A stretch of DNA of 50,330 bases from NCBI GenBank assembly GCA_040901795.1, contig JBBDYH010000013.1, positions 1-50,330 of the forward strand, read 5' to 3'. The translations under genes and the position numbers were made by a program. The notes below the pieces were generated by a model. It searched no databases, was not told the origin of the DNA, and worked only from the letters and a program-made list of their open reading frames with translations. Positions 8,901-16,598 of the stretch are shown here, piece after piece (within the stretch, counting starts at the first letter, position 1; every line of letters begins with the position of its first letter). This DNA is from JBBDYH01 sp040901795. GTDB taxonomy: Bacteria > Planctomycetota > Planctomycetia > Pirellulales > JALHPA01.

Positions 8901-11345
8901 CCCACTCTCGATCAGCCTTACATCCCACGTGGTTCGGCATTCGTTGAGATTATGTCGATCTTCGATCCCAACGTGCGCGTGCAGTCGATGGATTTGTTCG
9001 TCTACCAGAACAACAAGTGGTTGCTCGATCTGGGTAAGCTGGCTCCTGACGGAAATCCAGTCTGGCGGCTGGCGGTTACGGAGTTTCACACGGACGACGC
9101 TGCGGATCAAGGAAAAGAGCCGGTCAGCGACATTATCAGCGAGCATCCCGACACTGTCTCGCTGCAGCCGTTTGTCGAAGGTCAAACGCCGGTGATCAGC
9201 CCCTGGAATTTCAGTTTGCTTAACCAGCCGGCGGACACGCACGATCTGCGCATCGAGCGGATTGTGTCCTTCGCCAACGCACCGCTCCCGGCGGGAAGTC
9301 CGGTTGACGACATGACCTATTTCGCCACTACAAGCAATGCGCGGCTCGAAGGCTTTCAGTACGCCATCGTCGGCCCAGGAGGAACGGGTGCCGGTGCTCG
9401 CGAAAACAACACCGTGGACATCATGGTCGGTTGGAACGAAGACGATGACCGCGCACAGATGCAACAGATCGGGTTGGAACCGAGCGTTACTTTCAAAAAC
9501 ACCGCCAGCGGCAGTCAGGCCAATGTCAAGCCGGCCATCGGCATTCCGGTAGCATCGCCTGCGACGGTGAAGAGCTCCGATCCGGCCGTTGGCGCCTGGG
9601 GCGCAAACGACCGCGTCGGCTTTAGCATCTCGGAGCCGCTCTTTTCGGATGCAACGCGTTACTATCCCAAGCCCGATACGGTTAATACTCAGACCAATCT
9701 CGAAGAAGCCTACGGTCAGGAAGAGGACGACCAGCAGAAATTCCTGGACGAGCCGCTCGACTCCAAGCAGGGCATGCCGCTCAGAGATCGCGACATGCTC
9801 AAGAACGGCACGCACAAAAATGTGCGGACCGTGTTTTTGCAGCGATTGGCCGATCCGACCATGCCGCATCATCCTCAAGCCAATCCTTATATCACGGTCG
9901 ATTGGATGCCGTTCGATTTGACCGTGTTCAACGGCGAGGACCGCTATCCCGAGGGCAGCATGGTGCCCGAAGACGCGTGGGATCCGGACGATCCCAGCCC
10001 CGATTCCGACACGAATCAAGAGATTGCCTTCTCCACTCGCGAGCGGGGCAAGGTTTCAACTTCTGGCGGTCTTAACACAGACTACAACATTTGGACGCCG
10101 GTCTCCGAACACCCATTTAAGGGCCAAGGTCAACCAAACGGCCCGGCGCAAAACTACTTCCGGCACAGGCTGGTACACACGCTCGGCCACTTAAACAGCT
10201 CGTTTGGACCGCCTGCGGCTAACGCGGCCGTTCTCTATCTCGGCGCTCCGCAAAAGCCGTTTCCGTGGATCCGCTGGGCGAACCGGCCGTTTACGAGCGC
10301 GCTGGAGCTGATGGAAGTCCCCGCGTGCTCCCCGGCCCGGTTGTGTCTGGAGTTCAACTACGTTGTTCCGGGCGGCGCCACTCCGACGACGAGCCCCTAT
10401 GATACATCGCCCGCTGAGAATCCGTATATGCGGCAGTTCAACCATTTGTTGAACTTCTTCCGCGCAACGAACCTCACCGGCAATCAACCCGCCGGCGATT
10501 TCTATCGCCTGTTCGAATTCGTTCAGGTGCCGTCTCCATTCGTGGGCACGGAGACGATGCTCGATCCGAACGTCTTTCACACGCAGGCTAACGGCAACGC
10601 TGCTGCGGGGACGGAGTCCCTCCGCGCGCCGTTCAACTGGGTGAGCAACTATCGCGATCCGGGGAAGGTCAACCTCAACACGATCAACAGCCCGGCAGTC
10701 TTTGACGCAGTGATGGGTGTGCGGCAGGGGCAGCGGCGGATTCCGTTCGGAGAGTTCTGGGCCAATCGCCGCGGCGGACCGCCGCCAGGCGTTGGGACGA
10801 TCGCCACGACGCCCGTGCAGGGGCTGCCGACGATTATGGCAAACGTGTATCGGTCGGGAGCAGGGGGCGACATGGTGCCGGATTTGCCGGGTTCAGGCGC
10901 GCAGCGCGACGCGCTGAAGACCGAAGCGGTCCACCACACGCTCTTGCGCCGGAGGCTTGTCAGCGGCGCGCGTCCACTATTTGCCGATCCGTCCCTTGAT
11001 CCGAATCAGTCAAATCCGCAGCTTAACGTGGCGATCGACGCCAATCGCAACCCGGCCTTCCGCTACCGGGATCTCGCGCGGCTGGCGAACCTGACGACGA
11101 CGCGCTCCAACGTCTATGCCATCTGGATCACCGTCGGCTACTTCGAGGTCTTCCCCAACCCAGGCGGCGTCGACGCCGGCCACCCCGACGGACTGCAATT
11201 GGGCTCCGAGCTCGGCAGCGACACGGGCGAGGTCAGGCGCCATCGCGGCTTCTACATCCTCGATCGCACGATCCCCGTCGGCTTCGAGCGGGGGTTCAAT
11301 CACAATGTCGATCGGGCGATCGTGCTGAAGAGGTTCATTGAGTAG
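5991..11345 (+). CDS. Giant GspK-like minor pseudopilin / pseudopilus-tip protein
   Basis: This ORF encodes 1784 residues. Residues 61-86 (RRGVLILVVLSLLILF...) form a type IV pilin-like hydrophobic helix starting after a Gly, as in GspK, which lacks the usual +5 Glu. A GspK-like motif DPGKVNLNTINSPAVFDAVMG lies near residue 1555. A second RLNVNAHGS motif lies near residue 455, next to a DNDGDGVPDSVW stretch that resembles a calcium-binding loop. GspK proteins are normally 300-350 residues, so this is about five times larger. The first ~60 codons are translated repeat (RTLRVRN), so the start is uncertain; a GTG nearer the helix is possible. It ends the pseudopilin operon and could cap or decorate the pseudopilus tip. 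The remaining ~1000 residues are not recognised. Confidence 0.75.
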   Translation: MQMAREAEDRGQRTEGSSVDRTLRVRNCSHHAPRDETCFLSRSERATRRRPVRSPPAHDRRGVLILVVLSLLILFVVIAVMFVIVASRARAVSKSYAEFNRTGDTPQEIVHGIALDLIRGTLNPHSPFRTTSLLEDIYGHQSVRGMVTTVTPSVTTPPGAGGLVDILAINTSTPREQNRPFSPVKDAYGGCVLTFISGPAKGLSARVLESWPPGTLPNVTDYKFRLFVLRNEHGYDQTIPPPPPPPDGWTFVINGRPFSGTGIGYNPDLTNGGGRVNARQIPADPTSPPLALLPNPAFFSATNPLYGNDPAGLGGVNEDYDAPDYQNPFLAFYANPNVDPTIPNSSRQIKPSFHDPALLTFWAQQSGGLGDPALVRQIFFRPNPVDHPVFHRTSNPALHGRLAAQTPNFALGPWDIDNDGDGVPDSVWVDPGYPAQVTKDGRLYKPLAAVLILDLDGRLNVNAHGSVAGDLLEELPYAQIPHQNTSSAPILAGGATLNNPPRGSGYGPAEIRLSAALSQNSVRALFSGVGNIPGRYGFATDGQAGEENVNDKWSALKLFTVPPAWPGLASDPGIVSAYGSPPDIKGMLAMALDPHGQPVWDKPSWTDEHSDDPYELDLSRDRSKALAPFGASLEPYDSPFSVTELERLLRPNDIDSRMLPDRLLQLLGDRPPLTTDSWDLPVPSMLAGSGMRVHLGNAPVPGRMTSLVDLVHARLSARSVNESDKARSIDALLAPDVRRGLRMNINRPFGDGLDNPTTPGNAGSKNGIVDDAAEINETLNYQTITGQNQSIPLDSSNGQDVNFDEQFGTATDRILSRQLLARHLYVLMMLCSNENFFFPLSVIPPTPTQTPDFAEPSLDANLAVERRRELKAKKLAQWAINVVDFRDADNIMTPFEFDTEPFDGWNVDGNPRTVEDRTDPRTGQPQRGLVFGCEMPVALITETLAFHDRRVKDTDHDDGPGTKRDSQNPDPTLDQPYIPRGSAFVEIMSIFDPNVRVQSMDLFVYQNNKWLLDLGKLAPDGNPVWRLAVTEFHTDDAADQGKEPVSDIISEHPDTVSLQPFVEGQTPVISPWNFSLLNQPADTHDLRIERIVSFANAPLPAGSPVDDMTYFATTSNARLEGFQYAIVGPGGTGAGARENNTVDIMVGWNEDDDRAQMQQIGLEPSVTFKNTASGSQANVKPAIGIPVASPATVKSSDPAVGAWGANDRVGFSISEPLFSDATRYYPKPDTVNTQTNLEEAYGQEEDDQQKFLDEPLDSKQGMPLRDRDMLKNGTHKNVRTVFLQRLADPTMPHHPQANPYITVDWMPFDLTVFNGEDRYPEGSMVPEDAWDPDDPSPDSDTNQEIAFSTRERGKVSTSGGLNTDYNIWTPVSEHPFKGQGQPNGPAQNYFRHRLVHTLGHLNSSFGPPAANAAVLYLGAPQKPFPWIRWANRPFTSALELMEVPACSPARLCLEFNYVVPGGATPTTSPYDTSPAENPYMRQFNHLLNFFRATNLTGNQPAGDFYRLFEFVQVPSPFVGTETMLDPNVFHTQANGNAAAGTESLRAPFNWVSNYRDPGKVNLNTINSPAVFDAVMGVRQGQRRIPFGEFWANRRGGPPPGVGTIATTPVQGLPTIMANVYRSGAGGDMVPDLPGSGAQRDALKTEAVHHTLLRRRLVSGARPLFADPSLDPNQSNPQLNVAIDANRNPAFRYRDLARLANLTTTRSNVYAIWITVGYFEVFPNPGGVDAGHPDGLQLGSELGSDTGEVRRHRGFYILDRTIPVGFERGFNHNVDRAIVLKRFIE
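6011..6132. repeat. ACAGAGG direct repeats plus double-hairpin repeat
   Basis: A short array of GGACAGA units (6011-6036) precedes an element bounded by GTGTAG (6043-6048) and CTACAC (6127-6132). Inside are CCGCACG-CTCCG-CGTGCGG, then ATCACG-CTCCG-CGTGAT, then CTCTCG...CGAGAG with loop CGGAG. The second and third hairpins repeat the sequence of the 2294-2350 element. The block is read in frame as the leader region of the GspK-like protein. Confidence 0.82.
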
Positions 11346-11363
11346 GAGATGGGGGATATTCCT

Positions 11364-11499
11364 CGTTCCCAGGCTCCGCCTGGGAACGCACTGCCGCGAG
11401 GCTCCGCCTCGCTGACGGGCCAATGCTCGTGGCTATGTCGCGCGTCATTCACGAAGCGGAGCTTCGGGGCCTTGGGTTCCCAAGCAGAGCTTGGGAACC
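11364..11499. repeat. Four-hairpin repeat, copy 1
   Basis: Four perfect hairpins are present: CGTTCCCAGG-CTCCG-CCTGGGAACG (11364-11388), GCGAGG-CTCCG-CCTCGC (11396-11412), CGAAG-CGGAG-CTTCG (11452-11466) and GGTTCCCAAG-CAGAG-CTTGGGAACC (11475-11499). The first two loops are CTCCG and the last two CGGAG/CAGAG. Hairpins 1 and 4 are also near reverse complements of each other. It lies between the convergent GspK-like and GTPase genes. No T-tract is present, so a terminator role is possible but unsupported. Confidence 0.9.
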
Positions 11500-11514
11500 A
11501 GAATGTGTCATCCA

Positions 11515-12558
11515 TCAGACGCTGAACTTGATATGGAGGATGTCGCCGTCCTTGACGACGTAGTCCTTCGGCTCCTGCCGGAGGAGGTTGTGCGCCTTGA
11601 TCTCGCGCTCGCTCCCCAGGCGGATCAGGTCTTCGGCCCGCATCACTTCAGCGCGGATAAACCCGCGCGCCAGGTCGCTATGGATGTTGTCGGCCGCTTC
11701 GAGCGCCGTACCGCCGATATGCAGCATCCACGTGCGGACCTCCTTCTCGCCGGCCGTGAAATAGAGGAACTGGCCCGACACCGACATGATCTTCCGCAGC
11801 AGGTTGTCGCGGTCGGCCCGGTTCAGGCCCATCTCGGCGATAAACTCGGCGCGGTCGCCGGGCGACATCCGCGCCAGCTCCAGTTCCAACCCCAGCGGAA
11901 TCGCCACCAGCTCGACCTGGCCGCTCTGCCTGCCGGTGGCCTGCTTGGCGAAGCGCTCGGGGTTGTCGTCGTCGGCCAGATTCACTACGACCATCTTCGG
12001 TTTCTGTGTGAGCAGCCGAAATGAGCTCGTCGCCTTGAGCTGCTCCTCGCTCATCGGCACATCGCGCAGAGACTTACCCGCTTCGAGCGTTTCCAGTAAC
12101 GGTTGCAGATGCACCAGCTCGGCCTGGTCCTGTTCGCGCTCGCGGCCGGGCTTCGGCTTTTTCAGGCCCTCCTGCAAGCGCTCGACGCGGTTGGTCACGA
12201 TCTGCAAATCGGCCAATAACAAATCCTCTTCGAAGGTGTTGAGGTCGGTGATCGGGTCGGCGCCGCCGAAACCGGCGACGACCAGGACCAGACAGCCGGC
12301 CTCGCGCAGCAAGCCCAGCCGCGCGGCGTTCCCTTCGTGCGTGCGGCTCAGGCCGGGCGTATCGACCAGCTCCAAGGCGGCGCGCGTGATCTTCTTCGGC
12401 TGGTAAACCTGGACCAGCGGCTCGATGCGGTCCTCCGGCACCTCGGCCATCGCGCTTTGCGACGTGTGCGCCAGCGCCGGATCGGGCCGCACACCCGTCA
12501 GCCATTCAAAAAGCGTGCTCTTGCCCGAACCCTGGTATCCGACGATGCCGATTTTCAT
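11515..12558 (-). CDS. YchF-like GTPase/ATPase (divergent member)
   Basis: This is a 347-residue Obg-related P-loop NTPase of the YchF type. The P-loop is GYQGSGKS at residues 7-14, where canonical YchF has NVGKS. The switch motif is DTPGL, the base-recognition region reads VVNLADDD, and the last ~75 residues are a DUF933/TGS-like domain (HSDLARGFIRAEV, KDYVVKDGDILHIKF). YchF proteins bind ATP or GTP and associate with ribosomes. The start is ATG 12558; the 43 codons upstream are translated repeat. Genomes usually also carry a standard ychF elsewhere, so this may be a paralogue. It is not obviously in an operon with its neighbours. Confidence 0.85.
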   Translation of the reverse strand: MKIGIVGYQGSGKSTLFEWLTGVRPDPALAHTSQSAMAEVPEDRIEPLVQVYQPKKITRAALELVDTPGLSRTHEGNAARLGLLREAGCLVLVVAGFGGADPITDLNTFEEDLLLADLQIVTNRVERLQEGLKKPKPGREREQDQAELVHLQPLLETLEAGKSLRDVPMSEEQLKATSSFRLLTQKPKMVVVNLADDDNPERFAKQATGRQSGQVELVAIPLGLELELARMSPGDRAEFIAEMGLNRADRDNLLRKIMSVSGQFLYFTAGEKEVRTWMLHIGGTALEAADNIHSDLARGFIRAEVMRAEDLIRLGSEREIKAHNLLRQEPKDYVVKDGDILHIKFSV

Positions 12559-12601
12559 GTCGAGTGAGTGGTGGTCTGGTGAGTGGTGTGGGGACGTCCT
12601 T

Positions 12602-12797
12602 GTTCCCAGGCTCCGCCTGGGAACGCACTGTCCGCGAGGCTCTGCCTCGCTGAATCGCCGGTGATTGTTATCTTTTCCAAAGTTCACGAAGCGGAGCTTC
12701 GGGGCATTGCGTTCCCAAGCGGAGCTTGGGAACGAGAGGATTCAAATTCGTGCCGCGGAGCGGCACGCGCTACGTTCCCACGCGGAGCGTGGGAACG
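12602..12797. repeat. Four-hairpin repeat copy 2 plus two extra hairpins
   Basis: The same four-hairpin order as at 11364-11499 occurs here: GTTCCCAGG-CTCCG (12602-12624), GCGAGG-CTCTG (12634-12650), CGAAG-CGGAG (12687-12701), CGTTCCCAAG-CGGAG (12710-12734). It is followed by GTGCCG-CGGAG-CGGCAC (12750-12766) and CGTTCCCACG-CGGAG-CGTGGGAACG (12773-12797). The last hairpin is read as the C-terminus of the transglutaminase protein, and that gene's TAG stop lies between the last two hairpins. Confidence 0.9.
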
Positions 12798-15217
12798 AGG
12801 CCGCGATCTTGGTCCCGCAGAACCTCCGCAAGTTTAACGAGCTGCTGCCCGACCGCTTCCGCCTCGTGCGCGTCGAGCACGTGCCGGCCAAAGCGGACGC
12901 GATAATACGCCTCAACGATCCGCCGCGGCAGCGTCGCATGCGGCCGCGTGGCGGTCTCGGCCACCATCTGGGCTCCGGCTGAGAGCGCAAATTCAAGTGG
13001 CGTCTGCTGCAGGCCGCGGACGAGGCCATACTGCGCCAGGATTTCCTCCAATCGCTCGTAGAACTCGACGCGCTCACGCTTCCTGACAGTTTTCATCCCA
13101 TGCGTGTACCGCCGGTACACCGCCGCAACCAACCACATTAGCCGCCGCACCATGAATACCGCCACGGCCGTCAAACCAACCAGGATCAACACGCCGCGAA
13201 ACGTCAGCGCGTTGGTCCGTACCCACTGCCAAATGACCGCCGGAACGCCTTGCCCTCCGTCGACGAGCTGCTCGACATTCGTGGCGATCTGCGCCAACGG
13301 CCGGTAGATCGCATCGCGCTGCCGCTCGGCGTTGAGGCCCACCACGTAATTCGACCACAAGTGCTTGAGATAATCGCCCAAGTCGGCGATCGCGTTCAAG
13401 AAGCCACCACGATCGAACGCCCAACCCTCGTCGGCCGCGGGGGTCGGGTCCAGCGCGAGCCAGCCCGCGGATCCCTCGGAGTCCGGCGGCCGCAGGTCGG
13501 GCGGTATCTCATCGGGATCGAGATACGCTTCCACCCAGGCGTGCGCATGGAGTTGCCGAACCTGGTAGAAGCTGCCGACCTGGTTGAAATCGCCCCCCTT
13601 AAAGCCGACGACCACGCGCGCCGGTATCCCCTGGCTCCGCAGCATCAGCACCAGCGCCGAGGCGAAGTACTCGCAATGCCCCTGCGGGTTGTTCTTGATG
13701 AAGTCCTCGACCGGGTCAATCGCCGGATCGCGGGGCTGCGGCTGCAAGCTATAGCGGAATCGCGCCGAGCGCAGATACAGCTCTAGCGTGCGAGCCGCGT
13801 TGAACGTGAAAAACTTATTGTCGCGGCTCAACCCCGCGCGCTCGATTTGCTGCTGGGCGGTGGCGGCCGTTTCGGGCAGGTCGTTTGGCGGTTGAGGATC
13901 GTTGCCGGTCGGGCGCGTGGCGTCTGATTCGCGCTGTGGCCCGTCGCTGCTGGACAGCAATTGGAGCAGTTGCGCCCGTTCGGGCGAGTCGTCATCAAAC
14001 CGTCGTTCGGGGGTAATCGAGCGCTGCAGTCCGCCTTGAAGGCCGGTGGTTAGCGTTTCGAACCTGAATTGCCTGTTCTGCACTATTTCGTCGCGCTGAT
14101 ATCGCTGCCGTAGCGGATCGTAGCCGACATGATTTCCAGCGCCGGAAGAGTGCGCCCGATAGAACGGATAGACGCCGAAGATAACCGGCTCGTCAAGCGC
14201 CTCGATTGCAATCCGCTGGATCACTCCATCCGCCGACGGCGGCTTGTCGGCCAGCGGTCTTAATCGCGATTCGCCCAGGTATCCATATCGCCACTCACCG
14301 CGCGCGTACTGCGTCAGGAGCGAGCCGCGGAACAGGGGTTCGTTGTGGACCAGGTAAGGCTGCCTCGGGTCGTCTTCGCGCCGGAACTCGACGCTCATCA
14401 CCAGCTCCGGATTGTCGGCCACCGCGCCGAGCGTCCCCAGCGACACGGTGCCCGAAAAGCCGACCGTCGGCTGGTAAGAGAGGGACGTCGGCTGCCACAT
14501 CGTGTTGCCAAACCGCGGCACACTGAAGAACACGACGGCGGTCACCAATAACGTAGTGAGGCTGGCAGAGGCGACCTCGCGCAGGATGCCGCCCGGCCGC
14601 AGCCGTGTGGCAGGTGCTCGCGAGTCGGCGATGACCGCGATGGCATCGCGCGAGAGCCGCGGGCGGTCGCGCCCGTGTGCCGCGGCGCCGCTCGCTCCGC
14701 GTTCCCACCGAGCGTCGCCATAATCGGCGGAACTCAACAGCAGTTCCCGTCGGGCGAAAAGCAGCATCAAGGCGACGAGCATCACGAGCATATAGAGCAC
14801 GAGCAGCACGCCGAACAACGCCCCCAGGTTCAACGCCGCGCTGATGACTACCTGCAGCAGGCTGAGGACCAGAATCTGCCAATACACGCGCGGCAGCTTC
14901 TCCTGAAAGAGCAACACGATCTGCAGATAGATCAACAAGTTGGCGACCGCCAAGAGCTGCGTGTCGCGATCGAAGTGCATGAAGTCGTTGACCGAAAGCG
15001 CCACAGCCGCCAGCGCCGCAAGGTTGGCGACCACCCGGTTCAGCCGCAGCCAGCCTGTGAGGTCGGTGAGGACAAACGACGCGCCGATGGCCAACAAGGC
15101 TACCGCCGACAAGCGCAACTCGCGCTGGCCCATGCCGAGCATGACTACGCCCAACGCCGCGACAATCGCCACAGTCGTGGGCAGCATTCGATCGCGCATC
15201 GCAATGGAAAACTTCAT
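12770..15217 (-). CDS. TgpA-like transmembrane transglutaminase (DUF3488-transglutaminase-DUF4129)
   Basis: This is an 815-residue membrane protein. The N-terminal ~190 residues hold several membrane helices (TgpA-N/DUF3488). A transglutaminase-like domain follows, with Cys515 (GHCEYFAS), His559 (HAHAWVEAYL) and Asp590 (LDPTP) forming the expected catalytic triad. One more membrane helix lies near residue 670, and the C-terminal ~90 residues are DUF4129-like. The catalytic domain would face outside the cytoplasm; the substrate is unknown. It follows DUF58 and MoxR on the same strand, a very common gene set. The last eight residues (VPTLRVGT) come from a repeat hairpin, so the native C-terminus has been replaced or extended. 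Confidence 0.9.
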   Translation of the reverse strand: MKFSIAMRDRMLPTTVAIVAALGVVMLGMGQRELRLSAVALLAIGASFVLTDLTGWLRLNRVVANLAALAAVALSVNDFMHFDRDTQLLAVANLLIYLQIVLLFQEKLPRVYWQILVLSLLQVVISAALNLGALFGVLLVLYMLVMLVALMLLFARRELLLSSADYGDARWERGASGAAAHGRDRPRLSRDAIAVIADSRAPATRLRPGGILREVASASLTTLLVTAVVFFSVPRFGNTMWQPTSLSYQPTVGFSGTVSLGTLGAVADNPELVMSVEFRREDDPRQPYLVHNEPLFRGSLLTQYARGEWRYGYLGESRLRPLADKPPSADGVIQRIAIEALDEPVIFGVYPFYRAHSSGAGNHVGYDPLRQRYQRDEIVQNRQFRFETLTTGLQGGLQRSITPERRFDDDSPERAQLLQLLSSSDGPQRESDATRPTGNDPQPPNDLPETAATAQQQIERAGLSRDNKFFTFNAARTLELYLRSARFRYSLQPQPRDPAIDPVEDFIKNNPQGHCEYFASALVLMLRSQGIPARVVVGFKGGDFNQVGSFYQVRQLHAHAWVEAYLDPDEIPPDLRPPDSEGSAGWLALDPTPAADEGWAFDRGGFLNAIADLGDYLKHLWSNYVVGLNAERQRDAIYRPLAQIATNVEQLVDGGQGVPAVIWQWVRTNALTFRGVLILVGLTAVAVFMVRRLMWLVAAVYRRYTHGMKTVRKRERVEFYERLEEILAQYGLVRGLQQTPLEFALSAGAQMVAETATRPHATLPRRIVEAYYRVRFGRHVLDAHEAEAVGQQLVKLAEVLRDQDRGLVPTLRVGT

Positions 15218-15242
15218 CGCTGAACCAACGTGGACGACATTC

Positions 15243-15297
15243 TGTAGGACGGATTGCTAATCCGTCCGAACAGGGCGGATTCGCAATCCGCCCTACA
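15243..15297. repeat. Double-hairpin repeat between DUF58 and transglutaminase genes
   Basis: The outer stem TGTAGG (15243-15248)/CCTACA (15292-15297) encloses GGACGGATT-GCT-AATCCGTCC and GGGCGGATT-CGC-AATCCGCCC. It fills most of the gap between the two genes. Its right edge supplies the TAG stop of the DUF58 gene. Confidence 0.88.
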
Positions 15298-16498
15298 ATT
15301 CCTGTGCGAAACTACTCGATAGCGGCGTCGGCGCATCGAGTCGAAACACCTCACCGAAGGCAGCATCCCGAGTGGAAACGCAAACCAGTCGCTCGGCCGA
15401 CGAGCGTTGGCCGGGCGCGGCGGCCAGGCGCGTCAGGTCAGCTACGGTCGGCGTCTGTTTGCGCGAAGTCACGAGCACGGGCATCGCTCGCCGCGGCGCT
15501 TGCGCCACGGACGACGTCCAGCGGTCGCGATCAAAACTTCGCGACGACGGTTCGGCGCACGCCAGGCGGGACATGGCTTCGCGCACCAGCCAGGCCGAGG
15601 CAACCCCTTCGAGCGGGGCCGCGGCGGCGGCGGCAATCGCGAGCCAGACGCGGCAGCCGTCGCGGCGACAAAGATCCTGGACCAACGTGGCGGCAAAGCT
15701 CACGGCCCGCTCGACGTGCTCGCGGTCCTCGTCGCTCGGTTCGGAGGGCTGCCACAGATCGACATAGACTGCCACATCGTGGTGCACCGCCCGCTCAAAT
15801 TGCCGCACCATCAGCTTGCCCCGCCGGGCCGACGTTCGCCAGTGGATGTGCCGGCGGCTGTCCCCGCTGCGATAATCGCGCAGACCATAAAAATCGCCTG
15901 CCCCGTAAGTCTGACGCCGCGCGCCCGACGTGTCGTGCGCAGCGTCTCGCACGAGCGCGCTAAACCGCGCCGTCAGCGCGCCGAGCCGCGGAAACACCAA
16001 CAGAGTCCCGGGTAGTTCGTGTTCGACGGTACGGCGAATCAACCCAAACGGAAACGAGCTGCGCACCAACAGCGGACCGAACCGGTATTCGCCGCGCCGC
16101 GCGGGAACTAGCCGGTAACGCACCACGGTGGGTTGCCCCGCCTTCGCCTCGGCCAAGGCCGGGCTGGCGTTGGCGCGCACTGCTGGCATCTCACCGCCGC
16201 GCCGCTGAATCGCATCGACCAGGCCAATGCCGGAGAAACGCGATTTTGAGCTCAGTGCGAGCTCGACAGTCACCGGCTCTCCGGCCGTAGCCGAGTCCGG
16301 CAGACGGCGGCGAACAGCCAGCCGCCGCGTCATTCGCCGCGCCGTGCGCGCGTTGTAAACGAGCGGTCCCAGCATCATGCCGGCCAGCACCAGCATCAGG
16401 TTGATCTCGCGCAGCACCGCGCCGGTGAACACAAACGACATCACGAAGAGGTAATATCCCCCCTCGGGCGTAATCATGATGCGGCGTTTGAATCGCAT
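15293..16498 (-). CDS. DUF58 domain protein
   Basis: This is a 401-residue protein with two N-terminal hydrophobic segments (about residues 8-45), a beta-rich linker, and the DUF58 core GDFYGLRDYRSGDSRRHIHWRTSARRGKLMVRQ near residues 190-230. A von Willebrand A-like region follows (VAVYVDLW). DUF58 proteins are encoded with MoxR ATPases and transglutaminases and are thought to act with them in envelope-associated complex maturation; the exact role is unknown. ATG 16498 is preferred over the GTG at 16522. The stop codon TAG lies in the edge of the adjoining palindromic repeat. Confidence 0.88.
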   Translation of the reverse strand: MRFKRRIMITPEGGYYLFVMSFVFTGAVLREINLMLVLAGMMLGPLVYNARTARRMTRRLAVRRRLPDSATAGEPVTVELALSSKSRFSGIGLVDAIQRRGGEMPAVRANASPALAEAKAGQPTVVRYRLVPARRGEYRFGPLLVRSSFPFGLIRRTVEHELPGTLLVFPRLGALTARFSALVRDAAHDTSGARRQTYGAGDFYGLRDYRSGDSRRHIHWRTSARRGKLMVRQFERAVHHDVAVYVDLWQPSEPSDEDREHVERAVSFAATLVQDLCRRDGCRVWLAIAAAAAAPLEGVASAWLVREAMSRLACAEPSSRSFDRDRWTSSVAQAPRRAMPVLVTSRKQTPTVADLTRLAAAPGQRSSAERLVCVSTRDAAFGEVFRLDAPTPLSSSFAQEL

Positions 16499-16556
16499 AC
16501 CGTCGCTTTTGCTCGATACCACCGCGCGTTGCTTAGAACCTTAATCATCGCTGCTA

Positions 16557-16585
16557 GTGCCACTGCTCGCGGCGAGCAGTGCCAC
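16557..16585. repeat. Single hairpin repeat
   Basis: CACTGCTCG-CGG-CGAGCAGTG (16561-16581) is flanked by GTGC/GCAC. It matches the second hairpin of the 5892-5929 pair. It lies in the short gap between the MoxR and DUF58 genes. Confidence 0.75.
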
Positions 16586-16598
16586 CCCCGCGAGTTAT

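Noticed and set aside
8559..10019. Long minus-strand ORF of 486 codons inside the GspK-like gene
   Set aside because: It has no recognisable domain and lies antisense to a frame with pilin-like and GspK-like motifs; long antisense frames are common at high GC.
11364..12797. Possible CRISPR array
   Set aside because: Palindromes are irregularly spaced, differ in stem sequence and lack unique spacers of constant length; no cas gene is near.
15243..15297. Intrinsic terminator between DUF58 and transglutaminase genes
   Set aside because: Strong hairpins are present but there is no T-tract, and genes continue on the same strand.
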